Shown here piece after piece: positions 27,720-37,094 of a DNA stretch of 64,000 nucleotides. Numbering within the stretch: position 1 is the stretch's first letter; the number at the start of each line of letters is the position of its first letter. This DNA is from Anaerolineae bacterium. GTDB taxonomy: Bacteria > Chloroflexota > Anaerolineae > Aggregatilineales > Phototrophicaceae. Both the position numbers and the translations under genes were made by a program. Below the pieces are notes generated by a model that did no database searches, was not told the origin of the DNA, and saw nothing but the letters and a program-made list of their open reading frames with translations. The stretch covers positions 1-64,000 of the forward strand of contig JAJEBK010000032.1 of NCBI GenBank assembly GCA_022823945.1. The letters run 5' to 3'.

Positions 27720-28712
27720 ATGAACGGCTTTGAGCAAGAAATAGCGGCGCTGGAGCACCAGAAGCCTGCGCCCGATGAAGTGGTGATGGCGCTGCAAGCC
27801 GGGGCTGCCAGCGGGCAATCGGTTGTTTCGTCGGTGATCATTTATGGCTTGAGCGATTTATCTCCAGCCGAGCGCGAAGCCATCGCGAACAGTTGGTCGC
27901 GGCTGCCAGCCGGTTTCAAAGCGCAAGTCCTCCGCGCCCTCAACGACTCCAGCGAAGCCCTGTTCGAGCTCAACTTCCGCGAGATTGCCGTGATAGCGCT
28001 GGCGGACAACAGCAGCCTGGTGCGCGCAGCAGCCATTGACCTGTTGTGGTTCGATGAATCGCCCGAGACGATGCGGCGCTTTATGCGATTGGCGGACGAC
28101 GCAGATGCGGATGTGCGGGCCCGAGCGCTGACTGGATTAGGGCGTTTCTTGCTGCTGGGCGAATATGGCGGCATCCCAGCTGACATGGCGGAAGCAGCGC
28201 AGCAAATCGCTTTGCGCCTGCACACCGATGCGCAACAGCCCGTTTCTGTGCGGCGGCGGGCGCTGGAGGCTTTGGCAAATTCAAGCCATCCCCATGTGGC
28301 TCGCTTGATCCGCGCGGCCTATGCGCAAGGCAGCCAGGAATTGAAAATCGGCGCGGTTTTCGCCATGGGGCGGACTTGCAACAGCATTTGGGGCGATGTG
28401 CTGCTGGAAGAATTGACCAGCGGCGACGACGAATGCGTCTATGAGGCGATCGCGGCTTGCGGGCAACTGCAGCTAAAACAGGCGGTGCCGCCCATCGGCA
28501 AACTGGCGCATAGCGATGATGGCGAGATTCAACTGGCTGCGATTGCGGCGCTGGGCGAGATAGGCGGTCGTCGCGCGCTGGACATGCTGAGCGAGCTGGC
28601 AGAGTCAGCCGTTGATGACGATAGCGTGGCGGATGCCATCGACGAAGCGCTGGATGTGGCGGCATTCAGTTTTGGACTGAGCGCGCCGGCTGGCAGCTAT
28701 GACAGTCGCTGA
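27720..28712 (+). CDS. HEAT-repeat protein
   Basis: 330 residues of alpha-helical repeats: LADNSSLVRAAAIDLLWF, DDADADVRARALTGLGRF, QQPVSVRRRALEALANS and DDGEIQLAAIAALGEIGG. Each follows the HEAT/PBS-lyase repeat pattern of paired helices with a conserved Arg/Ala core. Such proteins are scaffolds; no catalytic motif is visible and no signal peptide is present, so it is probably cytoplasmic. It starts 18 bp after the rseP stop; a GTG at 27717 is an alternative start. The partner is unknown. Confidence 0.85.
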   Translation: MNGFEQEIAALEHQKPAPDEVVMALQAGAASGQSVVSSVIIYGLSDLSPAEREAIANSWSRLPAGFKAQVLRALNDSSEALFELNFREIAVIALADNSSLVRAAAIDLLWFDESPETMRRFMRLADDADADVRARALTGLGRFLLLGEYGGIPADMAEAAQQIALRLHTDAQQPVSVRRRALEALANSSHPHVARLIRAAYAQGSQELKIGAVFAMGRTCNSIWGDVLLEELTSGDDECVYEAIAACGQLQLKQAVPPIGKLAHSDDGEIQLAAIAALGEIGGRRALDMLSELAESAVDDDSVADAIDEALDVAAFSFGLSAPAGSYDSR

Positions 28713-28731
28713 GGTGGCGGCAATGCGGGTG

Positions 28732-29061
28732 TTAGCCAGCAAACAGGGTCTGCATCTTCATCGCCAAGCCCATATCGCCCTGGACCTTGAGCTTGCCGGT
28801 CATGAAGGCTTGCATGGGGTTTAATTCTCCAATGGCCACCGCGAACCAGTCATCGGCGCTGGCGAGTACGGTCATATCCGCGCTGGCTATGCTGCCCTCG
28901 CCTGTTGAGGCAGCGCCATCCGCGATTTTGATCCAAAATAGACCGCCATTGTCGCCGCTAAGATTGAAAGCAATGTTGGCAGAAAGACCCCCCGCTTTGT
29001 CAGGCGCGAATCGCTCGACCATGCCCGCGAATGTGGCTCGCACTGCTTGTGCTTCTGCCAT
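28732..29061 (-). CDS. SCP2 sterol-binding domain protein
   Basis: 109 residues forming a single SCP2 domain: IAFNLSGDNGGLFWIKIADG, then ADMTVLASADDWFAVAIGEL and the closing FMTGKLKVQGDMGLAMKM. The family binds lipids or fatty acyl-CoA in a hydrophobic tunnel. It stands alone between the HEAT-repeat gene and a divergent lipoprotein gene, with only 12 bp to the latter start. The role in this organism is not shown by context; it may serve lipid handling in the cytoplasm. Confidence 0.9.
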   Translation of the reverse strand: MAEAQAVRATFAGMVERFAPDKAGGLSANIAFNLSGDNGGLFWIKIADGAASTGEGSIASADMTVLASADDWFAVAIGELNPMQAFMTGKLKVQGDMGLAMKMQTLFAG

Positions 29062-29073
29062 GCTGCCCTCCTG

Positions 29074-30651
29074 ATGTCACGAATCCGCAACCGCATTTCC
29101 CACGATTATAGCGCGCCAAGGGCAGCCGCCCTAGTGTTGTCTGTCTTGTCTTTTGGAATCCTGCTAGCCGGTTGCGCCGCTGCCAGCCCGGCTGCAAATG
29201 GCGCTGATGAATTGGTGGGTTCCAGCGCGATCGCTACGCCGCAAGCGACTACTATTTTAGCGCCCGCGGCCACACCCCCGACTATCCAGGCGGATCAGCA
29301 AGCCGCGCCCGAGCTTACTGAAGTGCCGGTCGTCACGCACACGGTGGCGGCTGGCGACACAATCACGCGCATTGCGCTTCGCTACAACATTTCGGTGAGT
29401 GAGTTGCTGGCCGCCAACGACCTGCCGAATCCCGACTTGCTGAATGTGGGTGAAGTGCTTGTTTTGCCGCAAGCCCTTGTCGACTATACCGAGGCAATCC
29501 GCATCTTGGCCGATTCGCGGCTGGTGCGGTCGGTGAGCAGCGCGAGGTTTGATGTCGCCGCTTTTGTTGCCGGACAGCCCGGCGTATTGCGCGAGATGAC
29601 TGTCACGCTGGACTCAAAACAATACAGCGCGGCGCAGATTGTCGAGCGCGTGTCGCGGGAATATAGTGTGGATGCGCGCGTCTTGCTGGCTTTCCTGGAG
29701 CATTTTGCCCGGTTGTTGTCCAGCCAGGCTGTCGATGACAATGCGCGGGTCTATCCTCTGCTGACGCAGGCATTCGGCATCGACCGCGCCGGTATCTACA
29801 GTCAGCTTAGCTGGCTGGCTGACCAGCTCAATCAGGGCTATTACGATTGGAAATACCGTGGCGCTCCGCAATTGAAGTTCGCCGATGACAGCAACTTGCA
29901 CTTTGAACCATCGCTGAATGCTGCCACAGTCGCTGTGCAGTATGTGCTTTCGCAGTTGCTTTCGCCAGTGGAATGGCAGGACGCGGTGGGGGAGTCGGGC
30001 TTGGCTGCGACATACCGCGCGCTTTTTGGCGATGCCTTCGCCTATGCCCATGTCACTGTGCCAAAGGACCTTCAACAACCGGAATTGACCTTGCCATTCC
30101 CGCGAGGCGAGAAATGGCGCTTCACCGGGGGGTTTCATGGTGGCTGGGGCAACGGAAGCGCCTGGTCGGCGATCGACTTCGCGCCACCGGACGACAATTA
30201 TGGTTGTTACGAGTCGTCATTCGCGGCAACAGCTGTGGCAGATGGCGTGATAGCGCGCCTGGCAGAAGGCCTGGTTGTGCTCGACCTGGATGGCGATGGT
30301 AATGAAGGCAGCGGCTGGACGATTCTGTATCTGCATATCGACCATCACAATTCGCTGCGAGTTGGGCAAGCGGTCGAGGCGGGCAATTTGCTGGGTTATC
30401 CAGCCTGCATCGGCGGCTATTCAAATGCCACCCACCTGCATATAGCGCGGCGCTACAATGGCGAATGGCTGCCGGCCGACTGCACGCGCTGCCCGGCTGG
30501 CACCACAGTCCCGTCATTTGTCATGAGCGGCTGGCAAGTGATCGGTTTGAACAGCCAGCTCTATCAGGGCTTTTTGGTGCATCAGGCGGATAACCGCAGT
30601 ATCGTCGCAGAGCAAGGGCGCTACAACGACATCAACGCGATCTCATGGTAG
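29074..30651 (+). CDS. LysM lipoprotein with M23-like (LytM) C-terminal domain
   Basis: A lipoprotein signal with lipobox LAGC (about residues 23-33) is followed by an Ala/Pro linker. A LysM domain follows at roughly 88-136 (VAAGDTITRIALRYNISVSE, NVGEVLVLP), then a helical middle. The C-terminal M23/LytM-like domain reads SAIDFAPP, then ADGVIARL, LHIDHH and the HxH motif in ATHLHIARR. The first zinc-ligand His of active M23 enzymes (HxGxD) is replaced, reading AWSAID. It is probably a wall-associated regulator or an atypical endopeptidase. The next gene overlaps its end by 7 bp. No SD is visible at ATG 29074. Confidence 0.85.
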   Translation: MSRIRNRISHDYSAPRAAALVLSVLSFGILLAGCAAASPAANGADELVGSSAIATPQATTILAPAATPPTIQADQQAAPELTEVPVVTHTVAAGDTITRIALRYNISVSELLAANDLPNPDLLNVGEVLVLPQALVDYTEAIRILADSRLVRSVSSARFDVAAFVAGQPGVLREMTVTLDSKQYSAAQIVERVSREYSVDARVLLAFLEHFARLLSSQAVDDNARVYPLLTQAFGIDRAGIYSQLSWLADQLNQGYYDWKYRGAPQLKFADDSNLHFEPSLNAATVAVQYVLSQLLSPVEWQDAVGESGLAATYRALFGDAFAYAHVTVPKDLQQPELTLPFPRGEKWRFTGGFHGGWGNGSAWSAIDFAPPDDNYGCYESSFAATAVADGVIARLAEGLVVLDLDGDGNEGSGWTILYLHIDHHNSLRVGQAVEAGNLLGYPACIGGYSNATHLHIARRYNGEWLPADCTRCPAGTTVPSFVMSGWQVIGLNSQLYQGFLVHQADNRSIVAEQGRYNDINAISW

Positions 30652-31367
30652 GCAAAAGGCTGAATCCAGGATTATTGGCCCGCGCAGCGCTATTCGCGAT
30701 CATTCTGGCTGTATGGACCAACAGCGCGCTGGCGCAGCGAGCGAGTGCAACGCCCGTGCCGGCCGTCCTGGTGCGCGCTACGCCGGATATCGTGCCGGCC
30801 AATGTGGAAGCGCCGACTGTCCCGCCAATCGCGTCTGATTTGCCCGCAGTCCGCTTGCAAGCCTTGGCATCGGCTGGCGAAGTCAATGTGCGCGCGCTAC
30901 CTGATGTCGAAAGTCCGCTGCTGGGTACGATCGCCAATGGCAGAACTTATCCTGTGCTGCGCAATTATTTCCGCTGGTACGAATTCCGATTTGACCTGTC
31001 GCCGAGCGGACGCGCCTGGGTTTATGGCGACCTGGTCGAACTGGACGGAGATTTGTCACAAATCGCAGTGATTGACAATCTCGACGAGGTATCGGCTGGC
31101 GAAGCAGGTGGCGCAGACCAAGCTGACGACCGCACTATCGAACTGGCGACCGCACCGGCCGAAAGCGCCCAAAGCAGAGCCATACTGGCGTCCTCGCCGC
31201 TGCCCACCTTTACGCCGCCAGCCGCCACGCAATCGCCCATCGGGGATCAACTGCGCATCGCCGCCAGCGACGATTCACGCGCGCAAGATGTGCCGCCTAT
31301 CCTGCCTATATTGGCGCTGGGCGGCTTGGGCATTTTGGGCGTGCTGATCAGCCTCTTGCGGCGCTAG
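30645..31367 (+). CDS. Exported SH3b-domain protein with C-terminal membrane anchor
   Basis: 240 residues. A signal peptide (LLARAALFAIILAVWTNSALA) is followed by a Pro/Ala linker and one SH3b-like domain (VNVRALPDVESPLLGTIANG, then FDLSPSGRAWVYGDLVEL). A disordered Ala/Pro region leads to a terminal hydrophobic helix (ILPILALGGLGILGVLISLL) and RR, which should hold the protein in the membrane with the domain outside. The start overlaps the LysM/M23 gene by 7 bp, so the two are co-translated and may act together at the cell wall. Confidence 0.75.
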   Translation: MVGKRLNPGLLARAALFAIILAVWTNSALAQRASATPVPAVLVRATPDIVPANVEAPTVPPIASDLPAVRLQALASAGEVNVRALPDVESPLLGTIANGRTYPVLRNYFRWYEFRFDLSPSGRAWVYGDLVELDGDLSQIAVIDNLDEVSAGEAGGADQADDRTIELATAPAESAQSRAILASSPLPTFTPPAATQSPIGDQLRIAASDDSRAQDVPPILPILALGGLGILGVLISLLRR

Positions 31368-31783
31368 TAGCTTCCGCAGGTGCCACAGCCAGCCGCATCG
31401 CCCGCGGCCTGGTCGTCCGACTTGAATGAATGCCCGCAGCCACAGTTGGATACCGCATTGGGATTTTCGATACGGAAGCCGCCGCCGATCAAACTATCGA
31501 CATAGTCGATGGTTGCGCCGCGCAGATACATCATGCTGGTTGGGTCGATGAGCAGGCGCACGCCACCGTCACTGACGACGGTATCGCCCATTTCAGGCGA
31601 TTCTTGAAAAGCCATGCCATACTGCATGCCCGAGCATCCGCCTCCCGTCACAAAAACGCGCAGAGCATGCTGCGGGATATTCCGCTGATCCAGCAGGCTC
31701 TTGATGATCGACACCGCTGCCGGTGTCACAGACAGAGCAGGTGTTTCCGTTAGGATTTCGACTTGCTGTGCTGCCATTACCAT
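31364..31783 (-). CDS. A-type iron-sulfur carrier protein (ErpA/IscA/HesB family)
   Basis: 139 residues; A-type carriers pass Fe-S clusters to apoproteins. The three cluster-binding cysteines are present: one in GGGCSGMQYGM and two in NCGCGHSF. Unusually, a tail follows with two further cysteines (AAGCGTCGSY), giving a second CxxC. ATG 31783 is chosen because AAGGG lies 7 nt upstream. The gene is convergent with the SH3b gene and overlaps its stop by 4 bp. The stop codon is TAG, so no selenocysteine reading is needed. Confidence 0.92.
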   Translation of the reverse strand: MVMAAQQVEILTETPALSVTPAAVSIIKSLLDQRNIPQHALRVFVTGGGCSGMQYGMAFQESPEMGDTVVSDGGVRLLIDPTSMMYLRGATIDYVDSLIGGGFRIENPNAVSNCGCGHSFKSDDQAAGDAAGCGTCGSY

Positions 31784-31878
31784 CTCTGATCCCTTCGCCT
31801 CTTGCACATTGCGCACATCTTAGCATAGCTGGGCTCGCCTGTCAAATTGGGGTGCGCCGCGTTTGTTGGTCTAGGCAT

Positions 31879-31907
31879 TTGCCCAGTTTGCCAGAGCCGC
31901 CTATACT
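31879..31907 (+). promoter_or_regulatory. Promoter of the four-repeat SH3b protein gene
   Basis: TTGCCC (31879-31884), a 17-bp spacer and TATACT (31902-31907), about 55 bp before ATG 31962. Confidence 0.55.
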
Positions 31908-31961
31908 ACTATTGGATGTTCTGGTAGGTTTCGCGGTCAGGTAGCTGAATTTGGGGGGCAT

Positions 31962-33068
31962 ATGCTTACGATAAAAAAGAGACATCGGCTTGCGTTGTTT
32001 GGGTTATTGTTGCTGTTGGCTGCGCTGGCTGGACAGGTGGCTATCGCGCAGGCACCAGCGCACCTCATCGTCAATACAGCTTTTCTCAATGTGCGCACCG
32101 GTCCTGGCGCAGGGCACGATGTCGTCATGGTAGTGCCGGGGGGAACGACCCTGCCGGTAATCTCGCGCGCGGAAAATCTGACCTGGTACGAGGTCGAATC
32201 GCCTGAAGGCATTGGCTATGTCAACAGCAACTATACCATCCGCCGCGGCGATTTTTCCGGTATTCCCTGGTCTGGAGGAGCGGCAAGTCTACCGAGCGGA
32301 TTGACAACCGCCGCTGCATCTGTTGCACCGGGCGCGGCGCATGTGGTCGTCAATACTTCGTACCTGAATGTGCGCGAAGGTCCTGGTGTCAGCTACCCGA
32401 TTGTGGGGGTGGTGCCTGGCGGCACGGTGCTGCCGGTATTGGAAATCTCCATCGGTGGACATTGGTACAAGGTCGAAACGGCGGCGGGCGTTGGCTGGCT
32501 GCGACACATGTTCACCGTTACGCGCGGCAACTATGACAATGTTCCCCAGACGGGAATCTCGATGCATATTTATTCGGCTAGCGACAGCGCGATCTTGGGC
32601 CGAGCGGCGCATCTGGTTGTCAATACCGCGTACCTCAATGTTCGTTCGGGTCCGGGCGTGGGCCATGACATCATCCTCACCTTGCCGGGCGGTTCGCGGC
32701 TGTTGGTCACTGGTGGCGTGGGCAACGGCAACTGGTATGAAATCGAGACCAATAACGGTCCGGGCTGGGTGAACGCATCTTATACGGCGGCACGCGGCGA
32801 CTTTTCACGCCTGCCCAGCGCATCATCGCACTTGAATGGCACAACGCCGCGGGTAATCGTCAACATCGCGCGCTTGCACATTCGTTCGGGTCCAGGCACA
32901 AGCTATGGCAGCCTGACGATAGTGAGTGGCGGGACTGTCCTGGAGATCACTGGAATATCGGGCGATGGCGTCTGGTATCAGGTAAAGGGCAACTTCGGAA
33001 CAGGTTGGCTGCACGGCGACTATGTGGTCACGCGCGGAAATGTCGGCGGCTTGGGCATAGCCGGCTGA
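31962..33068 (+). CDS. Secreted protein with four SH3b repeats
   Basis: A signal peptide (about residues 1-29, LALFGLLLLLAALAG) is followed by four bacterial SH3 domains. Each opens with (I/V)VN(T/I)..LN or LH and carries the R-(T/S/E)-GPG signature (VRTGPGAGHD, VREGPGVSYP, VRSGPGVGHD, IRSGPGTSYG), followed by VxGGT and WYEVE or WYQVK. SH3b domains bind peptidoglycan or glycan targets outside the cell. No enzyme domain is attached, so it may be an adaptor or surface coat protein. It has its own promoter and terminator. Confidence 0.88.
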   Translation: MLTIKKRHRLALFGLLLLLAALAGQVAIAQAPAHLIVNTAFLNVRTGPGAGHDVVMVVPGGTTLPVISRAENLTWYEVESPEGIGYVNSNYTIRRGDFSGIPWSGGAASLPSGLTTAAASVAPGAAHVVVNTSYLNVREGPGVSYPIVGVVPGGTVLPVLEISIGGHWYKVETAAGVGWLRHMFTVTRGNYDNVPQTGISMHIYSASDSAILGRAAHLVVNTAYLNVRSGPGVGHDIILTLPGGSRLLVTGGVGNGNWYEIETNNGPGWVNASYTAARGDFSRLPSASSHLNGTTPRVIVNIARLHIRSGPGTSYGSLTIVSGGTVLEITGISGDGVWYQVKGNFGTGWLHGDYVVTRGNVGGLGIAG

Positions 33069-33106
33069 GCAACGTTGGTTTTCGTTCGTCACGCAACCGC
33101 TTGTAT

Positions 33107-33135
33107 AACACCCTGTCTTTTCGGCAGGGTGTTTT
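33107..33135 (+). terminator. Rho-independent terminator after the SH3b-repeat gene
   Basis: AACACCCTG (33107-33115) pairs perfectly with CAGGGTGTT (33125-33133), and a short T run follows. It ends 12 bp before the TPR gene ATG. Confidence 0.8.
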
Positions 33136-33147
33136 GATGGGGAGACG

Positions 33148-35148
33148 ATGAATATTGCGGCGGAGAGGATGAAGCTGCTGGGGCTGCGGCGGCAAGAGGC
33201 TGGTGCGCCTTCGTCCATTTTCGGCAGCGCGGTTGGCCTGGCGCAATCCATCCAGAGTGACGCGCGTTTGCGCATTAGCTTGTATCCGGTTCTATGCGCC
33301 GATATGCCGGAAGTCGCCATGGGGTTGGCAGCCTGCCTGGCGTATCTGCTGGAGCAATATGCCGATACGCGCGTCTACCGCTGCTTCGCGCGAATCGACG
33401 AAAACAGCGACAGCAGCGAGATCACCGCCGACGACTATCAATTCACGCCCGAAGATTGGGAGTTGGCCGGGTTGGCGGACAATGTGCAACTGTGGGGAAG
33501 GCTGGATGTCGCCGAACATTTCCGCCTCACTCTGAGCGCAGATTTGAGCTTGCTCGGTGATGAAGAAGGCGCGGATTATCGCTACGAGTTTGTCTCGTTT
33601 GCCGATGCCATAAGCGGATTGCCAAGTGTGGCAGCCAACCTGATGGCAGAACTGGACAGCAGTGGCAGTGCGCCAGCCCTCATCAGTTATGCGCCGGTCG
33701 CGCCAGATGCCGAGCTGGTTAAGCTGCTGCCGCTGGTTTTCGACTGGAATCTGGATGTGTACCTGCTGCATTGGGGCGTGCAATGGGACGAGGCGGATAT
33801 CGCAGCGCAATTCCAGGAAGTGGCTGCGCACTATCAGCGTCACAAAAGCGAATTCAGCAACTGGTGCCTGGGCATGATGGCGAAACAAGTCATGCAAGCC
33901 GGCCTGGAAGATATTGGCGAGGTGCTGATCCCACAACTGCGCGAACCAGAGATGTTGAACAAGCGAGCGGCTATCGCGGCGATTGCGCTGGGTTTGGTAG
34001 AGCTTGGCTATCAGGATCTAGCTGCCCATGCCCTGCAAAACCACTTGCATGACGATGCCGATGCCAGCATTTGGCACAGCATGGCGAAGATTCAGTCGGA
34101 AGCGGGCCAGTTCGCCGAAGCTGTGGATGTGGCGCAGAGCGCGTTGGAGGCGGGTGTTCAGCATCCCGCCTTGCACCTGCAATATGCGCAGCTGTTGATG
34201 ACGGCGGAAGCGCAAAGCTGGCGGATTGATGATGTGCTGCTGATCAACCCCGATGAAGTCGCGGAAGACGCGCAAATCCCCCAGGAAATCGCCAACGCGC
34301 TGAAGCTCCACCATGCACAAAATCCGCGCAATCTTGGCGCGCTGCAGCTGGCGCTCAGTTATATGATTGATGCCGAAGATGATGAGTTGTGGATTTATTT
34401 TGAGCGCCTGGTCGAAAGCGACTTCGAAGGCGAATTTCTGGGCGAAGCATGTGATCGGCTGATCGATCTCGATGATTTTTCGCCAGCGCAAGCTATCTTG
34501 CAGCGCCATGCCAGCGCCAACCCCAATGCCACCCTGTGTTTGGCGCAGTTGGCTTTGGAAGCGGGAGATGGTGAACGCGCCGCTGGCTGGATCGAGCACT
34601 GCCGCGCGCAGATCACTGCTGGTGACCCATTGGAGCTGGAACTGCAGCGAATTGAATTGCAGCTGATTTTGCCGGGCTTTGAAGAATCGCTGGGCGAAAT
34701 TCGGCTGACACTGAGCGCAGGAAAAGCTGTTGCCGAACGGGATATCGAGCTGCTGGAAAGCGCTTGCGAAATCGCGCCGCTGCTGGTTGATTTGCGTTTG
34801 GCCTTGTCTCGCTGTTATCTGAGTTGGCAAGACCGTGAGACGGCGCTGGAAGTCTTAAACGAAGCGGAAGCGGCGGTCGGCGGCGACCCACAATTAGCCT
34901 TGGCTCTGGCGCAGTTGAGTTGGGCGGACGGTCGGCGCGACGCAGCCATCGACAAGCTAAATGCCAGCCTGGAGACATTCCCCAACGATGTGCCCTTGTT
35001 GGCGCAGATGGCGATGGTGTTGATCGTCAGCGACCAGATGGACGACGCACGGGGATATATCGCGCTGGCAGAAGCGATCTCGCCCTCGCATACCGCGATC
35101 GGTCAAGTGCGGCGGCTGGTTGCGCAGAAGTTGGCACAGCAAAGCTAA
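33148..35148 (+). CDS. Large TPR-like repeat protein
   Basis: 666 residues, mostly helical and acidic, no signal peptide. The C-terminal two thirds read as tetratricopeptide-like units (AKIQSEAGQFAEAVDVAQSA, CLAQLALEAGDGERAAGWIE, CYLSWQDRETALEVLNEAEA). The N-terminal 220 residues form a separate domain I do not recognise (AACLAYLLEQYADTRVYRCF). GGGGAG lies 4 nt before ATG 33148. It is likely a cytoplasmic scaffold. The stop overlaps the convergent YigZ gene by 4 bp. Confidence 0.8.
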   Translation: MNIAAERMKLLGLRRQEAGAPSSIFGSAVGLAQSIQSDARLRISLYPVLCADMPEVAMGLAACLAYLLEQYADTRVYRCFARIDENSDSSEITADDYQFTPEDWELAGLADNVQLWGRLDVAEHFRLTLSADLSLLGDEEGADYRYEFVSFADAISGLPSVAANLMAELDSSGSAPALISYAPVAPDAELVKLLPLVFDWNLDVYLLHWGVQWDEADIAAQFQEVAAHYQRHKSEFSNWCLGMMAKQVMQAGLEDIGEVLIPQLREPEMLNKRAAIAAIALGLVELGYQDLAAHALQNHLHDDADASIWHSMAKIQSEAGQFAEAVDVAQSALEAGVQHPALHLQYAQLLMTAEAQSWRIDDVLLINPDEVAEDAQIPQEIANALKLHHAQNPRNLGALQLALSYMIDAEDDELWIYFERLVESDFEGEFLGEACDRLIDLDDFSPAQAILQRHASANPNATLCLAQLALEAGDGERAAGWIEHCRAQITAGDPLELELQRIELQLILPGFEESLGEIRLTLSAGKAVAERDIELLESACEIAPLLVDLRLALSRCYLSWQDRETALEVLNEAEAAVGGDPQLALALAQLSWADGRRDAAIDKLNASLETFPNDVPLLAQMAMVLIVSDQMDDARGYIALAEAISPSHTAIGQVRRLVAQKLAQQS

Positions 35149-35756
35149 GCGAGGTCCACAGGCGCGATCTGTCCAGCCGTGCGCTCGCGCAATTCAATAG
35201 TGAAGCGCTGCAGATCATCGAGCACGAAGCGAGCGACCAGCAGCACTTGTTCGTCAAAAACCTCGTCTTCCACGCGGCCATGATGCGCCACGATCATCCG
35301 TTTAACGATATTGTATAGCGAATAGGGCAACTCGATGCCCACGGTGCGCCGTTCGACCTTCAGCTCGGTTTCCAGCTGTTCCAAAGCCAACTGGGCTGAT
35401 TCGGTATAGGCGCGCACCAGGCCGCCCGTGCCCAGCTTCGTGCCGCCGAAGTAGCGCGTTGTCACCAGCGCAATATCGCCAATGCCCGAACCGCGCAGCA
35501 CAGCCAGGGTAGGGGGACCAGCCGTTCCGGTTGGCTCGCCAGCGTCGCTCATGCCTTCGGTGACAGTGTTGCCGAAGCCCACACGAAAACCATAGACATG
35601 ATGGCTGGCTTCGGGCATTTCCGCGCGTACACATGCCAGGAATTCCCGGGCATGTGAGACGGTGGCGGCAGGCGCGACAGTCGTTAAAAAGCGTGACTTG
35701 CGAATGGTGAGTTCGCTGCGGATGGTATGCGCGGGAATGCGATACGCCTCAGGCAT
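35145..35756 (-). CDS. YigZ/IMPACT family protein
   Basis: 203 residues of the UPF0029/IMPACT family. The conserved N-terminal block has KSRFLTTVAPA and HHVYGFRVG, then SDAGEPTGTAGPP, GIGDIALVTTRYFGGTKLGTG and LVRAYTESAQLAL. The C-terminal 60 residues fit the second, EF-G-like YigZ domain. IMPACT proteins influence translation control in eukaryotes; the bacterial function is not established. It is a single gene on the minus strand. Confidence 0.92.
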   Translation of the reverse strand: MPEAYRIPAHTIRSELTIRKSRFLTTVAPAATVSHAREFLACVRAEMPEASHHVYGFRVGFGNTVTEGMSDAGEPTGTAGPPTLAVLRGSGIGDIALVTTRYFGGTKLGTGGLVRAYTESAQLALEQLETELKVERRTVGIELPYSLYNIVKRMIVAHHGRVEDEVFDEQVLLVARFVLDDLQRFTIELRERTAGQIAPVDLA

Positions 35757-35901
35757 GGCCAGCTAGCACACGCGTCCCATTGGGCGAGAAATACACGACT
35801 GTCGGGTTTTCAAAGGCAAAATCAATTATAACTCTTTATACATCCGTTTCTATCGGATTATTTGCTTCTGCCTGACGAGGCGCTACGCAAAGCGGTGACG
35901 A

Positions 35902-36861
35902 TCAAGCGCAAAGTGGATCTTCACTATCCCAACGATGGGTCTTGACGCCATCAACCTGCGCGAGCTTGTCGCGGGCATCCAGCCACAGCCGCGCCCATTC
36001 TTCGACATCGTCCAACTCCGTCGCCGGGTTCAGCCGGCTTTGCGCCACGAAGCCGGGAAAATGTGGGCGTCCGGTTGGCTGGCCAATCGGGTTGTAGCGC
36101 AGGTCGAAGCTCCAGCGGAAGGCATCGCTGTTGTTGTCCAGCGAAGCATGTTTACACATGGGATGGAAGAAGAGCACGCCACCCGGACTCAGCGGCACGG
36201 GCTTGGCTTCTGCTTGTGGGATCAGCGCCTCCGGGATGCCCAATTGATCGACGGTCGAACAATGCAGGGACATGCCTTCGCGGTGGCTCTTCGGCAAAAC
36301 TTGCAGACAGCCATTCTCGGCTGTGGCTTCGGTCACCGCGACCCAGCAAGTGACCATCTTGGTGTCGTCTGCATCGGGCAAAGCGACGCCGCTGTCTTGG
36401 TGCCAGTGTGTCCTGCCCACCAGCGCCCGGTCGACATCTGTTTTGGCGATGACGCTGGCCGGCGGTTTGATGCGCACATGCTGGATGGGGTTGCTGTAGA
36501 TCTCGCCGCCAATGAGCGACTCGACCGCCGCCAGCATGCGCGGGCTGCGCAGCAAGTCAAAAACAGCGGGACCCAGGTGGATAGGCGTGTCGGGCTGGAC
36601 GCCGCTATTGGGCAGCGCGATATCGAAGTGATTCTCGTAGCGGCAACCGGCGCGATACGCTTCCACCAGCCGGCGCTCGAACGGCAAGTGGCGATATGTC
36701 TCTGACAGCCGCCCTTCCGCCACCCAGCGCTCGCAGAGCTGGTCGAGAAGTTGTTGGTACTCGTCGATGACCGGCTGGATGTCGAGCTCGTAATCCAGTA
36801 GCTTGTCGACTGCCAGGTAGCCATTATCGTGGAATTGCTGTACTTGTTCGCTGGTTAGCAT
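35902..36861 (-). CDS. Phytanoyl-CoA dioxygenase (PhyH) family protein
   Basis: An Fe(II)/2-oxoglutarate-dependent oxygenase of 319 residues. The iron triad is visible: HxD in THWHQDSG, and the distal His in MCKHASLDN, with Arg in RWSFDLRY for 2-oxoglutarate. ENGCLQVLPKSHREG is typical of PhyH proteins. The substrate cannot be read from sequence; many relatives hydroxylate small metabolites instead of phytanoyl-CoA. ATG 36861 is chosen because AGGGAGG lies about 7 nt upstream and the family N-terminus starts there. No partner genes are adjacent. Confidence 0.9.
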   Translation of the reverse strand: MLTSEQVQQFHDNGYLAVDKLLDYELDIQPVIDEYQQLLDQLCERWVAEGRLSETYRHLPFERRLVEAYRAGCRYENHFDIALPNSGVQPDTPIHLGPAVFDLLRSPRMLAAVESLIGGEIYSNPIQHVRIKPPASVIAKTDVDRALVGRTHWHQDSGVALPDADDTKMVTCWVAVTEATAENGCLQVLPKSHREGMSLHCSTVDQLGIPEALIPQAEAKPVPLSPGGVLFFHPMCKHASLDNNSDAFRWSFDLRYNPIGQPTGRPHFPGFVAQSRLNPATELDDVEEWARLWLDARDKLAQVDGVKTHRWDSEDPLCA

Positions 36862-36947
36862 CCCGCGCCTCCCTGAATCGTTCGCCGCGTATTGTACATC
36901 GTAGCAATCAGCGCTGCACACGATCCGAGCAGGAGTCGCGTCGTGAA

Positions 36948-36982
36948 ACAAAAAGCCCCCAGTCGATTTCCGACCGAGGGCT
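36948..36982 (-). terminator. Terminator after tRNA-Glu
   Basis: On the minus strand, AGCCCTCGGTCG pairs with CGACTGGGGGCT (12 bp with two wobbles), followed by TTTTTG. Confidence 0.8.
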
Positions 36983-36986
36983 GTCT

Positions 36987-37059
36987 TGCCCCATAGGGGA
37001 CTCGAACCCCTGTTTTGGCCTTGAGAGGGCCACGTCCTAGGCCGCTAGACGAATGGGGC
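36987..37059 (-). tRNA. tRNA-Glu (anticodon CTC)
   Basis: The acceptor GCCCCAT pairs with ATGGGGC, discriminator A. The anticodon stem TGGCC/GGCCA encloses CTCTCAA, giving CTC (reads GAG). The T-arm GGGGTTCGAGTCCCC is canonical. Confidence 0.95.
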
Positions 37060-37094
37060 GGCTGGGGACATTCTAGACCACGCCGCGAACGCCG

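Noticed and set aside
31364-31783. A-type carrier considered as a HesB-type selenoprotein
   Set aside because: The ORF ends in TAG and all cluster ligands are normal Cys codons.
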